From: Monoplex corrugatus
Lineage: Eukaryota > Mollusca > Gastropoda > Littorinimorpha > Ranellidae
Reading direction: 5' to 3'
Length of the DNA: 64,000 nucleotides
Assembly: GCA_030674185.1 (NCBI GenBank)
Contig: CM060312.1
Span: 2,839,393 to 2,903,392 of the forward strand
Shown here: one piece after another, positions 57,928 to 64,000 of the stretch
Layout: each line of letters begins with the position of its first letter
Position numbering within the stretch: the first letter of the stretch is position 1
Program-made: the position numbers and the translations under genes
Notes under the pieces: model-generated
The model's database searches: none
Told to the model about the DNA's origin: nothing
What the model saw: only the letters and a program-made list of their open reading frames with translations

Positions 57928-58893
57928 TGTGTGGCTGTGTGTGTGTTGGGTGTTGTGTGTGTGTGTTTGAAAATGGGGGGAGAGGGGTGGGCGGGGGGGG
58001 GGGGGGGGGTGAGAGGGAGAGAGATTATTTGGTGTGTCTGTGTGGTTGTTGATTTCCTGTGGATAGTTTTTGATGAGTTTGTTTGTATTGTAGCCTGTTA
58101 TTTGGTTTATATATGTATGGTTTACTGATGTAAAGCGCTTTGAGGTTTCGGAAAGCGCTCTATAAATGCACTATTATTATTATATTATTATTATTATGTA
58201 CTCGTATGTAGTATGTATGTATGTATGTATGTATGTATGTATGTATGTATGTACATGTATGTATGTGTGTATGTACATGTATGTATGTATGTATGTATGT
58301 ATGTATGTAGTATGTATGTAGTATGTATGTATGTATGCATGTATGCATGCATGTATGTACGTATGTACGTATGTATGTATGTAGTATGTATGTAAGTATG
58401 TATGTATGTATATATGTATGTATGTATACATGTATGTATGTACTCGTATGTATGTATGTGCGTATGTATGTATGTATGTATGTGTGTATGTATGTATGTA
58501 TGTATGTATGTATGTATGTATGCATATGAATAAATATTTATTAAATCCTTTATACTGTGAAAGATTTGGATGTAACTGAAAAGACGAAAAAAAATACACC
58601 CCCAAATCAATTATGAAAAAAAATGGTATGCTGTCTAACCATACAGTGAGTCCTGTTGATGACTCACTCTGTGGTGAGTAATAACTCACCCTATACTCAG
58701 CATCACCGGTGGCCCTGTGCAGTTCCGACATGGCCATAAGGTAGAAACACTCAGAGAAGATGGTTCGCTGGGTCTTGAGGGGCAGACCTTGCCGTGTCAA
58801 GGACAGGTAACACTTCCAGCTGCCGTCAGGTCGCTTGACGTTACTCTGTATAAACTTCCCTCCTGCAAACATCCACCGACCTGTTGTAGCGTT
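44137..58893 (-). CDS. RENBP: N-acyl-D-glucosamine 2-epimerase (renin-binding protein), partial, five internal exons
   Basis: Exons in transcript order: 58893-58690, 56190-55968, 53043-52962, 51695-51388 and 44224-44137. They match RENBP in order from the middle of the N-terminal half to near the C terminus: [87 protein letters not shown] and [14 protein letters not shown]. The enzyme interconverts N-acetylglucosamine and N-acetylmannosamine in the cytosol, feeding sialic-acid turnover, and folds as an (alpha/alpha)6 barrel. The first exons lie beyond 64000 or were missed. The terminal exon (FHxPR region) is not found. The 56190-55968 exon has a 1-nt deletion, and the junction from 58690 to 56190 is out of phase by one base. 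Other phases match. It could be a live gene with assembly errors or a recent pseudogene. Confidence 0.9.
44229..44278. repeat. (CA)n microsatellite at an exon acceptor
   Basis: Pure CA run lying immediately upstream (minus strand: GT run) of the RENBP acceptor. On the transcript strand the polypyrimidine tract is therefore a TG repeat. Confidence 0.95.
44566..44820. repeat. (CTT)n microsatellite, 250 bp
   Basis: Long CTT run with an internal repeat of GGAAATTCTTCTTC at 44569 and 44714, which shows that the start of the run was itself duplicated. Ser/Leu/Phe and Lys/Glu open frames over it are artefacts. Confidence 0.95.
44821..45399. other. Intron sequence, no element recognised
   Basis: About 580 bp of the large RENBP intron (51387 down to 44225). 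A GTTT run lies at 45003-45021. A 70-residue open frame on + at 45050-45245 has no recognisable domain. Confidence 0.35.
45400..45995. repeat. Minisatellite, 56-bp unit (about 9 copies)
   Basis: Unit contains GTGACATGTTGAGGTACACC and ACGTGTTACAACTACAAACT. The middle copies are identical, while the outer ones are extended and diverged (GACACAAGGTACGTGACATG), so homogenisation is strongest in the centre. The period equals that of the 9.5-13.9 kb array but the sequence is unrelated. Confidence 0.95.
46315..46540. repeat. Minisatellite, 72-bp unit (3 copies)
   Basis: Near-perfect copies containing TATCTGATACCTTCTATCTG and GTTGTTGTAACATGTCACAG. Confidence 0.93.
46595..47030 (+). repeat. Minisatellite, 23-bp unit, grown from a SINE-A head
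   Basis: About 19 copies of a unit containing GACAGTCAAGTGGTTAAAAC. The last unit continues without a break into the tRNA-like head of a SINE-A (AATGATCTGCTAATTGAAAG, then GGGTTTAAACC as box B), so the unit is the box-A end of the SINE made tandem. Confidence 0.9.
47005..47305 (+). mobile_element. SINE-A copy, tRNA-derived, plus strand
   Basis: tRNA-like head with box-B-like GGGTTTAAACC, then CAGGTGGGTAAAAGGTGAAG, ATTTTTCC, TAGGTCAACATG, GTTAAAGATCCTGTAGGCC and GAAACACGAAAACACCCAGC, ending in a CAAA/AAAC tail at 47230-47308. It would be transcribed by RNA polymerase III and mobilised by a LINE partner. The partner is not identified. Confidence 0.82.
47310..47700 (-). mobile_element. SINE-A copy, minus strand, 3' body with internal duplication
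   Basis: Tail-to-tail with the previous copy. On the minus strand: GGTGCAGATTTTTCCCATCT, GATCAACGTGAGTGCAGACC, GTTAGTGCCTAAACCTC, GTTAAAGATCCTGCAAGTCG and GGAAACACTCAGCAGGACG. A ~100-bp inner part is present twice (47465-47562 and 47566-47656: CACGACTTGCAGGATCTTTA). Its head side opens into the 31-bp minisatellite, and the tRNA-like head reappears at 50705-50765 and 51346-51386. Confidence 0.8.
47690..50710 (-). repeat. 3.0-kb minisatellite, 31-32-bp unit, grown inside SINE-A
   Basis: About 95 copies of a unit reading CACACTGGATGTACCCACAC plus CCTTTACCCC on +. On the minus strand that is GGGTAAAGGGTG flanked by GTGGG, the same place in SINE-A where other copies have GGTGGGTAAAAGGTGAAG. SINE sequence continues on both sides (GGTGCAGATTTTTCCC at 47690, tRNA-like head from 50710). 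The 200-500-codon His/Pro/Thr-rich frames are artefacts of a stop-free unit. Confidence 0.94.
50711..50765 (-). mobile_element. SINE-A head, split by SINE-B
   Basis: On the minus strand: GTAAGACGTCACACTTCTAA, TTGGGAGGACTGGGTTCAGTC, i.e. the anticodon-arm region and box B of the SINE-A whose body is at 47310-47700. The 5'-most head part lies at 51346-51386 after the SINE-B insertion and ends beside the RENBP donor at 51387. Confidence 0.72.
50779..51345 (+). mobile_element. SINE-B copy 2, nested in SINE-A
   Basis: Flanked by a 13-bp duplication, ACCCACCTGACTA, at 50766-50778 and 51346-51358. The body matches copy 1 at 42045-42615 but the tRNA-like head is missing. It is complete at the 3' end: GGCTCTGCGCAGTCGGCTGG, GCTTTAAACAACAATAACA. 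Removing it restores the SINE-A box-A region. Confidence 0.83.
51388..51695 (-). CDS. RENBP: RENBP exon (AIEAGWFLL ... [10 protein letters not shown])
   Basis: 308 bases. Completes the PGH motif with the previous exon (the histidine is the second codon here and corresponds to one of the two catalytic histidines of the family). It continues with [52 protein letters not shown] and FDFTYTH. Acceptor GTGTGCAG, donor CACTCAC/GTAAGTC. It is GC-rich relative to the flanks and has no frame break. Confidence 0.93.
51821..51917. repeat. (GA)n and (GT)n microsatellites
   Basis: A GA-rich run at 51821-51880 followed by GT at 51880-51917. Confidence 0.92.
51935..52961 (-). repeat. Minisatellite, ~38-bp unit, beside a RENBP donor
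   Basis: About 25 copies of a unit containing GACAGACAGTGAATATGTTA and ATGTCACAGGCCATGAAGA. Optional extra GACA or GTGA tetranucleotides make units of 34-46 bp. On the transcript strand the first unit starts at donor base +6 (GTACCTCACTGTCTGTC). Confidence 0.93.
52962..53043 (-). CDS. RENBP: RENBP exon ([14 protein letters not shown])
   Basis: 82 bases, phase 0 in and one base out. Encodes [19 protein letters not shown] and then GRLINPG with the next exon, matching the family's RDGxxVLENVSxGGxELPG stretch. Acceptor GGTGACAG, donor AACCCAG/GTACCT. The donor is weaker than the others. Confidence 0.92.
53302..53428. repeat. (CA)n / CAGA microsatellite
   Basis: CA run with CAGA and CACT interruptions. 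Confidence 0.95.
53529..53668 (+). mobile_element. LINE-X copy C (short 3' end)
   Basis: Only the last ~140 bp of LINE-X: GACGGACTTGCAGAGTGGCT and GATAGAGACAGATGGAAGTC, ending GCACTTGATGATGATGATGA. The GAT tail is longer than in other copies. The target duplication is not clear. Confidence 0.82.
53755..55045 (-). repeat. Minisatellite, 30-bp unit in two blocks, grown from LINE-Z
   Basis: Blocks at 53755-54265 and 54470-55045 of a unit reading GTTCTTGGGTCATCCTGTAG and GTTACCAG on +. On the minus strand the unit contains GACCCAAGAACACCTGG, which continues from the LINE-Z coding string for GRPKNTW at 55030-55045. The right block has many small indels at 54600-54910. A 205-bp non-repeat stretch (54266-54469) separates the blocks. 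The periodic frames ([10 protein letters not shown] and MTQEHLV types) are artefacts of a 30-bp period. Confidence 0.92.
55030..55175 (-). pseudogene. LINE-Z fragment: C-terminal end of a non-LTR RT ORF
   Basis: On the minus strand the sequence reads as RRWRWI, a variant of the RWRWxGHxxR motif, then [17 protein letters not shown]. This is the tail signature of BovB/RTE-type and related ORFs. It leads directly into the 30-bp minisatellite. The upstream part (55180-55560) is too decayed to follow. Confidence 0.6.
55180..55577. other. Intron sequence between RENBP exons
   Basis: No supported gene or repeat family. Possibly decayed LINE-Z sequence on the minus strand near 55330-55400, not demonstrable by eye. 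Confidence 0.3.
55589..55868 (+). mobile_element. LINE-X copy D (3' end, error-rich)
   Basis: Matches the last ~280 bp of LINE-X copy B (ACAGTCTTGATGGAGGCAGA onward) and ends CACCTGACGATGTGATG. An 11-bp target duplication, ACCCATCTCCT, lies at 55578-55588 and 55869-55879. It carries many single-base losses relative to copies A and B, more than expected from its perfect target duplication. Confidence 0.88.
55968..56190 (-). CDS. RENBP: RENBP exon ([15 protein letters not shown]), with 1-nt deletion
   Basis: 223 bases. Encodes [32 protein letters not shown] and, in the next frame, [20 protein letters not shown]. The frame changes between the two within about 18 bases around 56025-56045. Adding one base there makes the exon phase-consistent with its downstream neighbour and gives the family's spacing, so one base is missing. 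Acceptor TTGTCTCCAG, donor CATGTCCAG/GTGGGT. Confidence 0.88.
56200..56880. repeat. Decayed ~105-bp repeat and 54-bp minisatellite
   Basis: From 56200 to 56520 there are about three diverged units (GTCAATCAGACTTCACGGAC and CAATAACACAATTGTGACAC). From 56575 to 56880 come about six cleaner 54-bp units (AAAATTATAACGTTATAACT and AGATCCAATGTGCACTGTG). The first block starts ten bases from the acceptor of the 56190 exon. Confidence 0.85.
56976..57135. repeat. (AAG)n then (GTAT)n microsatellites
   Basis: AAG run at 56977-57016, then GTAT from 57017 to about 57118, merging into GTAC. It is interrupted by the LINE that follows and resumes at 58207. Confidence 0.95.
57136..58206 (+). pseudogene. CR1/L2-like LINE 3' end, copy 3
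   Basis: Encodes about 215 codons of the end of a CR1/L2-type RT ORF without an internal stop: [87 protein letters not shown] and [13 protein letters not shown], with a stop near 57788. The 3' UTR holds GT and G runs (57860-58012) and ends AAAGCGCTCTATAAATGCAC plus an ATT tail. The open frame suggests a young insertion. It lies in a RENBP intron, antisense to the gene, inside a GTAT microsatellite. Confidence 0.9.
58207..58530. repeat. (GTAT)n microsatellite, right half
   Basis: GTAT tetranucleotide run with GCAT, GTAC and GTAG interruptions. With the left half at 57017-57118 it looks like one original tract split by the LINE. Confidence 0.93.
58690..58893 (-). CDS. RENBP: RENBP exon ([18 protein letters not shown])
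   Basis: Encodes [17 protein letters not shown], then [20 protein letters not shown] and [12 protein letters not shown], strongly matching the [18 protein letters not shown] region of the family. The donor is TATAGG/GTGAGT. The acceptor is uncertain: TTATCAG at 58894-58900 gives the limit used here, but TTTGCAG just after 58862 fits the family's AGG-x-F junction equally well. As drawn the exon ends in phase 0, whereas the next exon needs one base, so a base is missing at this edge or the donor differs. Confidence 0.85.
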
Positions 58894-59312
58894 CTGATAA
58901 CATGTGTATGAACACAGTAACATAATATACCTTTCACAAAGCTTTTTTGTTTGTTTGATTGATTGTTTGTCTTATTTTTCTTTTGTTTGAGTATGGTGAC
59001 GCTTCAGGTAATTGTCAACCTGATTTGGATGAAAACTGCTGTCTTCAGCAAGTCTTTGTTGTCCTAAAACTGTTCCTCTAGATTGTCATGTTAGACCAGA
59101 GTTAATTTCTTGTACAGATGTATTCCTGTGATCCTGTCTGGCATGGGTGTTCATCTGTGTGAGACATCATCACTGGATGCATGTGTTGGAGTAAGCGGCA
59201 GTGTACAGTTCAAACATATTTTCGTCCATTTCCACTGAATTTTATGATACTTCAAGGAACATTGCAAACAGAGACACATTTCATTACTCTACAGCCTGAG
59301 TTGTTTCAGGGA
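58894..59312. other. RENBP intron, unique sequence
   Basis: No coding exon or repeat family recognised. An imperfect GTTT/GATT run lies at 58946-58975. Confidence 0.35.
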
Positions 59313-60950
59313 CACAGTGATACATATGGCTTATACGCTGTGGCTTATGGCTTGCGGCTTATACGTTGCGGCTTATGGCTCATACGTTATGGTTTGTGGC
59401 TTATAGCTTATACGTTATGGCTTATGCGTTATGGCTTGTGGCTTTATGGTTTATACGTTATGGCTTGCAGCTTATGGCTTATACGGTATGGCCTGTGGCT
59501 TATAGCTTATGGCTTACATGTTACGGCTTATGCGTTATGGCTTGTGGCTTATAGCTTATGGCTTATACGTTATGGCTTGTGGCTTATAGCGTATGGCTTA
59601 CATGTTACGGCTTGTGGCTTATAGCTTATGGGTTATACGTTATGGCTTACAGCTTATGACTCATACGTTATGACTTGTGGCTTATATGTTATGGTTTGTG
59701 GCTTATAGCTTATGACGTATACGTTATGGCTTGTGGCTTATGTGATATGGCTTATACGTTATGGCTTGTGGCTTATAGCTTATGACTTATTCGTTATGGT
59801 TTGTGGCTTATATGTTATGGTTTGTGGCTTATGGTTGATGCTTTATGGCTTGTGGCTTAGATCTTATGGCTTGTACGTTATGACGTATGGCTTGTGGCTT
59901 ATATGTTATGGTTGTGGTTATGGCTTATACGTTATAGCTTGTGGCTTACACGTCATGGCTTATACGTTATGGTTTGTGGCTTATGGCTTACACGTTATGG
60001 TTTGTGGCTTATAGCTTATACGTTATGGCTTGTGGCTTATAGCTTATGACTTATGCGTTATGGCCTGTGGCTTATACGCTATGGCTTGTGGCTTAAATGT
60101 TATGACTTATACGTCATGGCTTATGACTAATGCGTTATAGCTTGTGGCCTATACGCTATGGCTTGTGGCTTATACTTAGTTATAGCTTATGGCTTATACA
60201 TTATTGCTTGTGGCTTATAATTTATGGCTTACACGTTATGGATTGTGGCTTATACCTTATGACTAATACGCTATGGCTTGTGGCTTATACCTTATGACTA
60301 ATACGCTATGGCTTGTGGCTTATACCTTATGACTAATACGTTATTGCTTGTGGCTTATACTTATGGCTTATGACTTATGCGTTATGGCTTGTGGCTTATA
60401 GCTATGGCTTATACGTTATGGCTTGTGGTTTATATATCATGGCTTATACATTATGGCTTGTGGCTTATAGCTTATGACTAATACGTTATGGCTTGTGGCT
60501 TATACCTTATGACTTATACGTTATGACTTGTGGCTTATACCTTATGGCTTGTGGCTTATATGTTATGACCAATACGTTATGGCTTGTGGCTTGTACCTTA
60601 TGACTTATACGTTATGGCTTGTGGCTTATACCTTATGGTTTATACATTATGGCTTGTGGCTTATAGCTTAGGCCTATAGCTTATGGTTATAGTAAGTTAT
60701 GGCTTGTGGCTTATAGCTTTTGACTTTTACGTTAGGGCTTGTGGCTTATAGCTTATACGTTATGACTTGCGGCTTATAGCTTATACGTTGCGGCTTGTGG
60801 CTTATATGTTATGCCTTGTGGCTTATACGTTATGGCTTGTTGCTTATGGATCGTGACTTATGGCCTGTACGTTATGGCTTGTGGCTTATATGTTATGGCT
60901 TGTAGCTTATGGCTTATACGTTATGGCTTATGGCTTACGGCTTATTCCAC
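59313..60950. repeat. 1.6-kb degenerate minisatellite, ~30-33-bp composite unit
   Basis: Irregular array of GGCTTATACGTTATGGCTTG and TGGCTTATAGCTTATGACTT in changing order, built from a smaller GCTTAT motif. It has much more length and order variation than the other arrays. The Tyr/Leu/Trp-rich frames are artefacts. Confidence 0.9.
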
Positions 60951-60983
60951 GATCATTTTGTACTTGTCTATCACATATCTGAG

Positions 60984-61333
60984 GGTCAAATGGACGGATA
61001 GGCGCTCAAATGAAAGCATACTGAATGAGTTGGGTACTACATGCAAGCTCCTAGTACTCATACAACGGAGGAAACTGAAATATGTTGGACACGCAATCCG
61101 TAATGAGAGAACAGACTTGATGTCCACTGTCCTCCAAGGTAAAGTGGAAGGAAAGAGAAACAGAGGACGGCCACCTGCATCACTTGCTAGAAACATCACA
61201 AACATCAGTGGCAAGAAACTCCAGGAGGTGGTCAGACTTAGCCAAGATCGAGAGTGCTGGAGGCAACTTGTGAGGACATCATGTGCAGCGGCCAACACTG
61301 TTCCCGGTGACGCCGACAGGTGAGACAGGTGAG
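60984..61333 (+). mobile_element. LINE-Y copy 2 (3' end)
   Basis: 5'-truncated copy of the LINE-Y end: [47 protein letters not shown] and GDADR, ending CAGGTGAGACAGGTGAG as in copy 1. A 14-bp target duplication, ATCACATATCTGAG, lies at 60970-60983 and 61334-61347. Its frame is intact where copy 1 has lost a base, so copy 1 cannot be its direct source. Confidence 0.93.
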
Positions 61334-61349
61334 ATCACATATCTGAGTC

Positions 61350-62015
61350 ATCAGTGGATATGGCATCAAAAGGTTAAATGTCAGATTTCCAATCATGAGG
61401 TCCTGGGTTTGATCCCCCGACACACCTCCACCTGGTGGGTAAAAGGTGGACATTTTCCTGTCTCCCTAGACACCTCCACCTGGTGGGTAAAAGTTGGACA
61501 TTTTCTTGTCTCCCGAGACACCTCCACCTGGTGGGTAAAAGGTGGACATTTTCCTGTCTCCCTAGACACCTCCACCTGGTGGGTAAAAGTTGGACATTTT
61601 CCTGTCTCCCGAGACACCTCCACTGGTGGGTAAAAGTTGGACATTTTCCTGTCTCCCTAGACACCTCCACCTGGTGGGTAAAAGTTGGACATTTTCCTGT
61701 CTCCCTAGACACCTCCACCTGGTGGGTAAAAGTGGACATTTTTCCTGTCTCCCTAGACACCTCCACCTGGTGGGTAAAAGGTGGACATTTTCCTGTCTCC
61801 CTAGACACCTCCACCTGGTGGGTAAAAGGGTGGACATTTTCCTGTCTCCCTAGACAGCTCCACCTGGTGGGTAAAAGGTGGACATTTTCCTGTCCCCCTA
61901 GACACCTCCACCTGGTGGGTAAAAGGTGGACATTTTCCTGTCTCCCTCACATGTAGATGCTAGCACTCACCTGTGGGTAAAGGTAACATTTTCCTGTCTC
62001 CCATGTCAACAGGTG
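61350..62015 (+). mobile_element. SINE-A copy with internal expansion
   Basis: tRNA-like head (TCATCAGTGGATATGGCATC, then box-B-like GGGTTTGATCC at 61407-61417), then CACCTGGTGGGTAAAAGGTG. After the 48-bp array the SINE body resumes with TGTCAACAGGTGTGCAG at 62003-62020. Sequence from 62021 to 62210 is not recognised. Confidence 0.8.
61422..61950 (+). repeat. Minisatellite, 48-bp unit, grown inside SINE-A
   Basis: Eleven copies of a unit containing GACACCTCCACCTGGTGGGT and AAAAGGTGGACATTTTCCTG. Alternating variants (AAAAGGTGG and AAAAGTTGG; TCCCTAG and TCCCGAG) in the left half suggest that a two-unit block was copied. Confidence 0.94.
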
Positions 62016-62210
62016 TGCAGCTTGACTGGTTGCGGATTGTCCCTATTCCTCTTCCAGTTAAAGTCATGTCAGCGCACGAAGTTTTGCCGCAGACTCAAAG
62101 TGCCAGATAGTGCGCAAATTGAGTGGAGCGCATTCAGTGAACATCATGTGGTGCGATGATTCCTTCTGCCAGCAAACTCCTAACATCTGAATTGGCCAGG
62201 GAGCCATTTG

Positions 62211-64000
62211 CCTACCATCTGGGTGTCTGATTTCCTTGTGAGCATTTCAGCCTACCATCTGGGTTGTTGATTTCCTTGTGAGCATTTCAGCCTACCATCT
62301 GGGTCGTTGATTTCCTTGTGAGCATTTCAGCCTACCATCTGGGTTGTTGATTTCCTTGTGAGCATTTCAGCCTACCATCTGGGTCGTTGATTTCCTTGTG
62401 AGCATTTCAGCCTACCATCTGGGTTGTTGATTTCCTTGTGAGCATTTCAGCCTACCATCTGGGTTGTTGATTTCACTGTGAACATTTCAGCTTACCATCT
62501 GGGTTGTTGATTTCCTTGTGAGCATTTCAGCTTACCATTTGGGTTGTTGATTTCCTTGTGAGCATTTCAGCTTACCATTTGGGTTGTTGATTTCGTTGTG
62601 AGCATTTCAGCCTACCATCTGGGTTGTTGATTTCCTTGTGAGCATTTCAGCCTACCATCTGGGTTGTTGATTTCACTGTGACATTTCAGCTTACCATCTG
62701 GGTTGTTGATTTCCTTGTGAGCATTTCAGCTTACCATTTGGGTTGTTGATTTCCTTGTGAGCATTTCAGCTTACCATTTGGGTTGTTGATTTCCTGTGAG
62801 CATTTCAGCCTACCATCTGGGTTGTTGATTTCCTTGTGAGCATTTCAGCTACCATTGGGTTGTTGATTTCACTGTGAGCATTTCAGCTTACCATTTGGGT
62901 TGTTGATTTCCCTGTAGAGCATTTCAGCTTACCATTGGGTTGTTGATTCTGTGAGCATTCAGCTTACATGGTTGTTGATTTCCTGTAAGCATTTCAGCTT
63001 ACCATTTGGGTTGTTGATTTCCTGTGAGCATTTCAGCTTACCATTGGGTTGTTGATTTCCTTGTGAGCATTTCAGCTTACCATTTGGGTTGTGTTGATTT
63101 CACTTGTGAGCATTTCAGCTTACCATTTGGGTTGTTGATTTCCTGTGAGCATTTCAGCTTACCATTTGGGTTGTTGATTTCCTTTGTAGCATTTCAGCTT
63201 ACCATTTGGGTTGTTGATTTCCCTGTGAGCATTTCAGCCTACCATTGGGTTGTTGATTTCCCTTGTAGAGCATTTCAGCTACCATTGGGTTGTTGATTTC
63301 CCTGTGAGCATTTCAGCCTACCATCTGGTGTTTGTGATTGTATATTTCCCTGTAAGCATTTCAGCTTACATTCCGATGCTGGGTGTTGATTTCCTGTGAG
63401 CATTTCAGCTTACCATCTGGGTTGTTGATTTCCCTGTAAGCATTTCAGCTTACCATTTGGGTTGTTGATTTCCTGTGAGCATTTCAGCTTACCATCTGGG
63501 TTGTTGATTTCCCTGTAAGCATTTCAGCTTACCATCTGGGTTGTTGATTTCCCTGTGAGCATTTCAGCTTACCATTCTGGGTTGTTGATTTTCCTGTGAA
63601 ACATTTCAGCTTACCATTTGGGTTGTTGATTTCCGGAGCATTTCAGTTAACGCATTTGGGTTGCTAGCATTACCATTTGGGTTGTTGATTTCCCTGTGAG
63701 CATTTCAGCTTACCATTTGGGTTGCTGATTTCCTGTGAGCATTTCAGCTTACCATTCTGGGTTGTTGATTTCCTGTGAGCATTTCAGCTTACCATTTGGG
63801 TTGCTGATTTCCTTGTGAGCATTTCAGCTTACCATTTGGGTTGCTGATTTCCTGTGAGCATTTCAGCTTACCATTTGGGTTGCTGATTTCACTGTGAGCA
63901 TTTCAGCTTACCATTTGGGTTGCTGATTTCCTGTGAGCATTTCGTTACCATTGGGTTGTGATTTCCTGTGAGCATTTCAGCTTACATTTGGGTTGCTGAT
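62211..64000. repeat. Minisatellite, 40-bp unit, running off the window
   Basis: At least 44 copies of a unit containing TGATTTCCTTGTGAGCATTT and CAGCCTACCATCTGGGTTG. Clean to about 62690, then increasingly rich in one-base losses. On the minus (RENBP) strand each unit contains GGTAAGC or GGTAGGC, another donor-like string. Whether an exon adjoins the array beyond 64000 cannot be seen. Confidence 0.93.

Noticed and set aside
58160..58923. 247-codon frame joining HTYIHTY repeats to RENBP sequence
   Set aside because: Only the RENBP exon at 58690-58893 is real. The rest reads through intron and a GTAT microsatellite.
62021..62210. Possible RENBP exon beside the 40-bp array
   Set aside because: Neither strand gives residues resembling the missing N-terminal RENBP segments. 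It may be unclassified repeat sequence.

Overview
This is a eukaryotic nuclear window: GT-AG introns, tRNA-headed SINEs, several non-LTR retrotransposon families and very large non-coding tandem arrays. The repeat families look molluscan, most likely gastropod. That is an inference from general familiarity with the SINE and LINE types; no species can be named. Local labels used below (SINE-A, SINE-B, LINE-X, LINE-Y, LINE-Z) are mine, not database names.

Two host genes can be supported, and they converge tail to tail. (1) On +, 17728-34271, five coding exons with fully matching phases encode a 172-residue LEM-domain protein with one C-terminal membrane segment, most like LAP2/thymopoietin-beta, emerin or LEMD1: an inner-nuclear-membrane chromatin tether. 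Its 3' UTR may run to about 41.37 kb. (2) On -, 58893 down to 44137, five internal exons match RENBP (N-acyl-D-glucosamine 2-epimerase), with the amino-terminal exons beyond the right edge and the last exon not found. One RENBP exon carries an apparent 1-nt deletion.

Almost everything else is repeats. By my own rough addition about 30 kb of the 64 kb is minisatellite, with units of 18-90 bp (1.4-4.7, 9.5-13.9, 18.4-21.3, 23.3-26.9, 28.2-29.0, 29.4-29.8, 32.0-33.5, 34.4-36.0, 37.5-39.4, 45.4-47.0, 47.7-50.7, 51.9-53.0, 53.8-55.0, 56.2-56.9, 59.3-60.9, 61.4-62.0 and 62.2-64.0 kb). The long open frames on these arrays are artefacts of unit composition.

The most interesting structure is where the arrays begin. 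Several start exactly at, or within a few bases of, a splice donor of a host gene (28226, 31994, 52961, 44136), so the real donor is followed by dozens of donor-like copies. Others grew from inside transposons: four from different segments of one tRNA-derived SINE (18.4, 46.6, 47.7 and 61.4 kb) and two from LINE coding sequence (29.4 and 53.8 kb). One array carries a broken copy of the first part of LEM exon 2 (26671-26733).

Transposon history is readable: LINE-Y is nested in a CR1/L2-like LINE with an 8-bp target duplication, SINE-B is nested in SINE-A with a 13-bp duplication, LINE-X occurs four times with a shared 3' end, and a LINE sits inside a GTAT microsatellite. Patches rich in single-base deletions (10.35-11.63, 54.6-54.9, 55.6-55.87 and 62.8-64.0 kb) suggest locally poor consensus, so frameshift calls there and nearby need caution.
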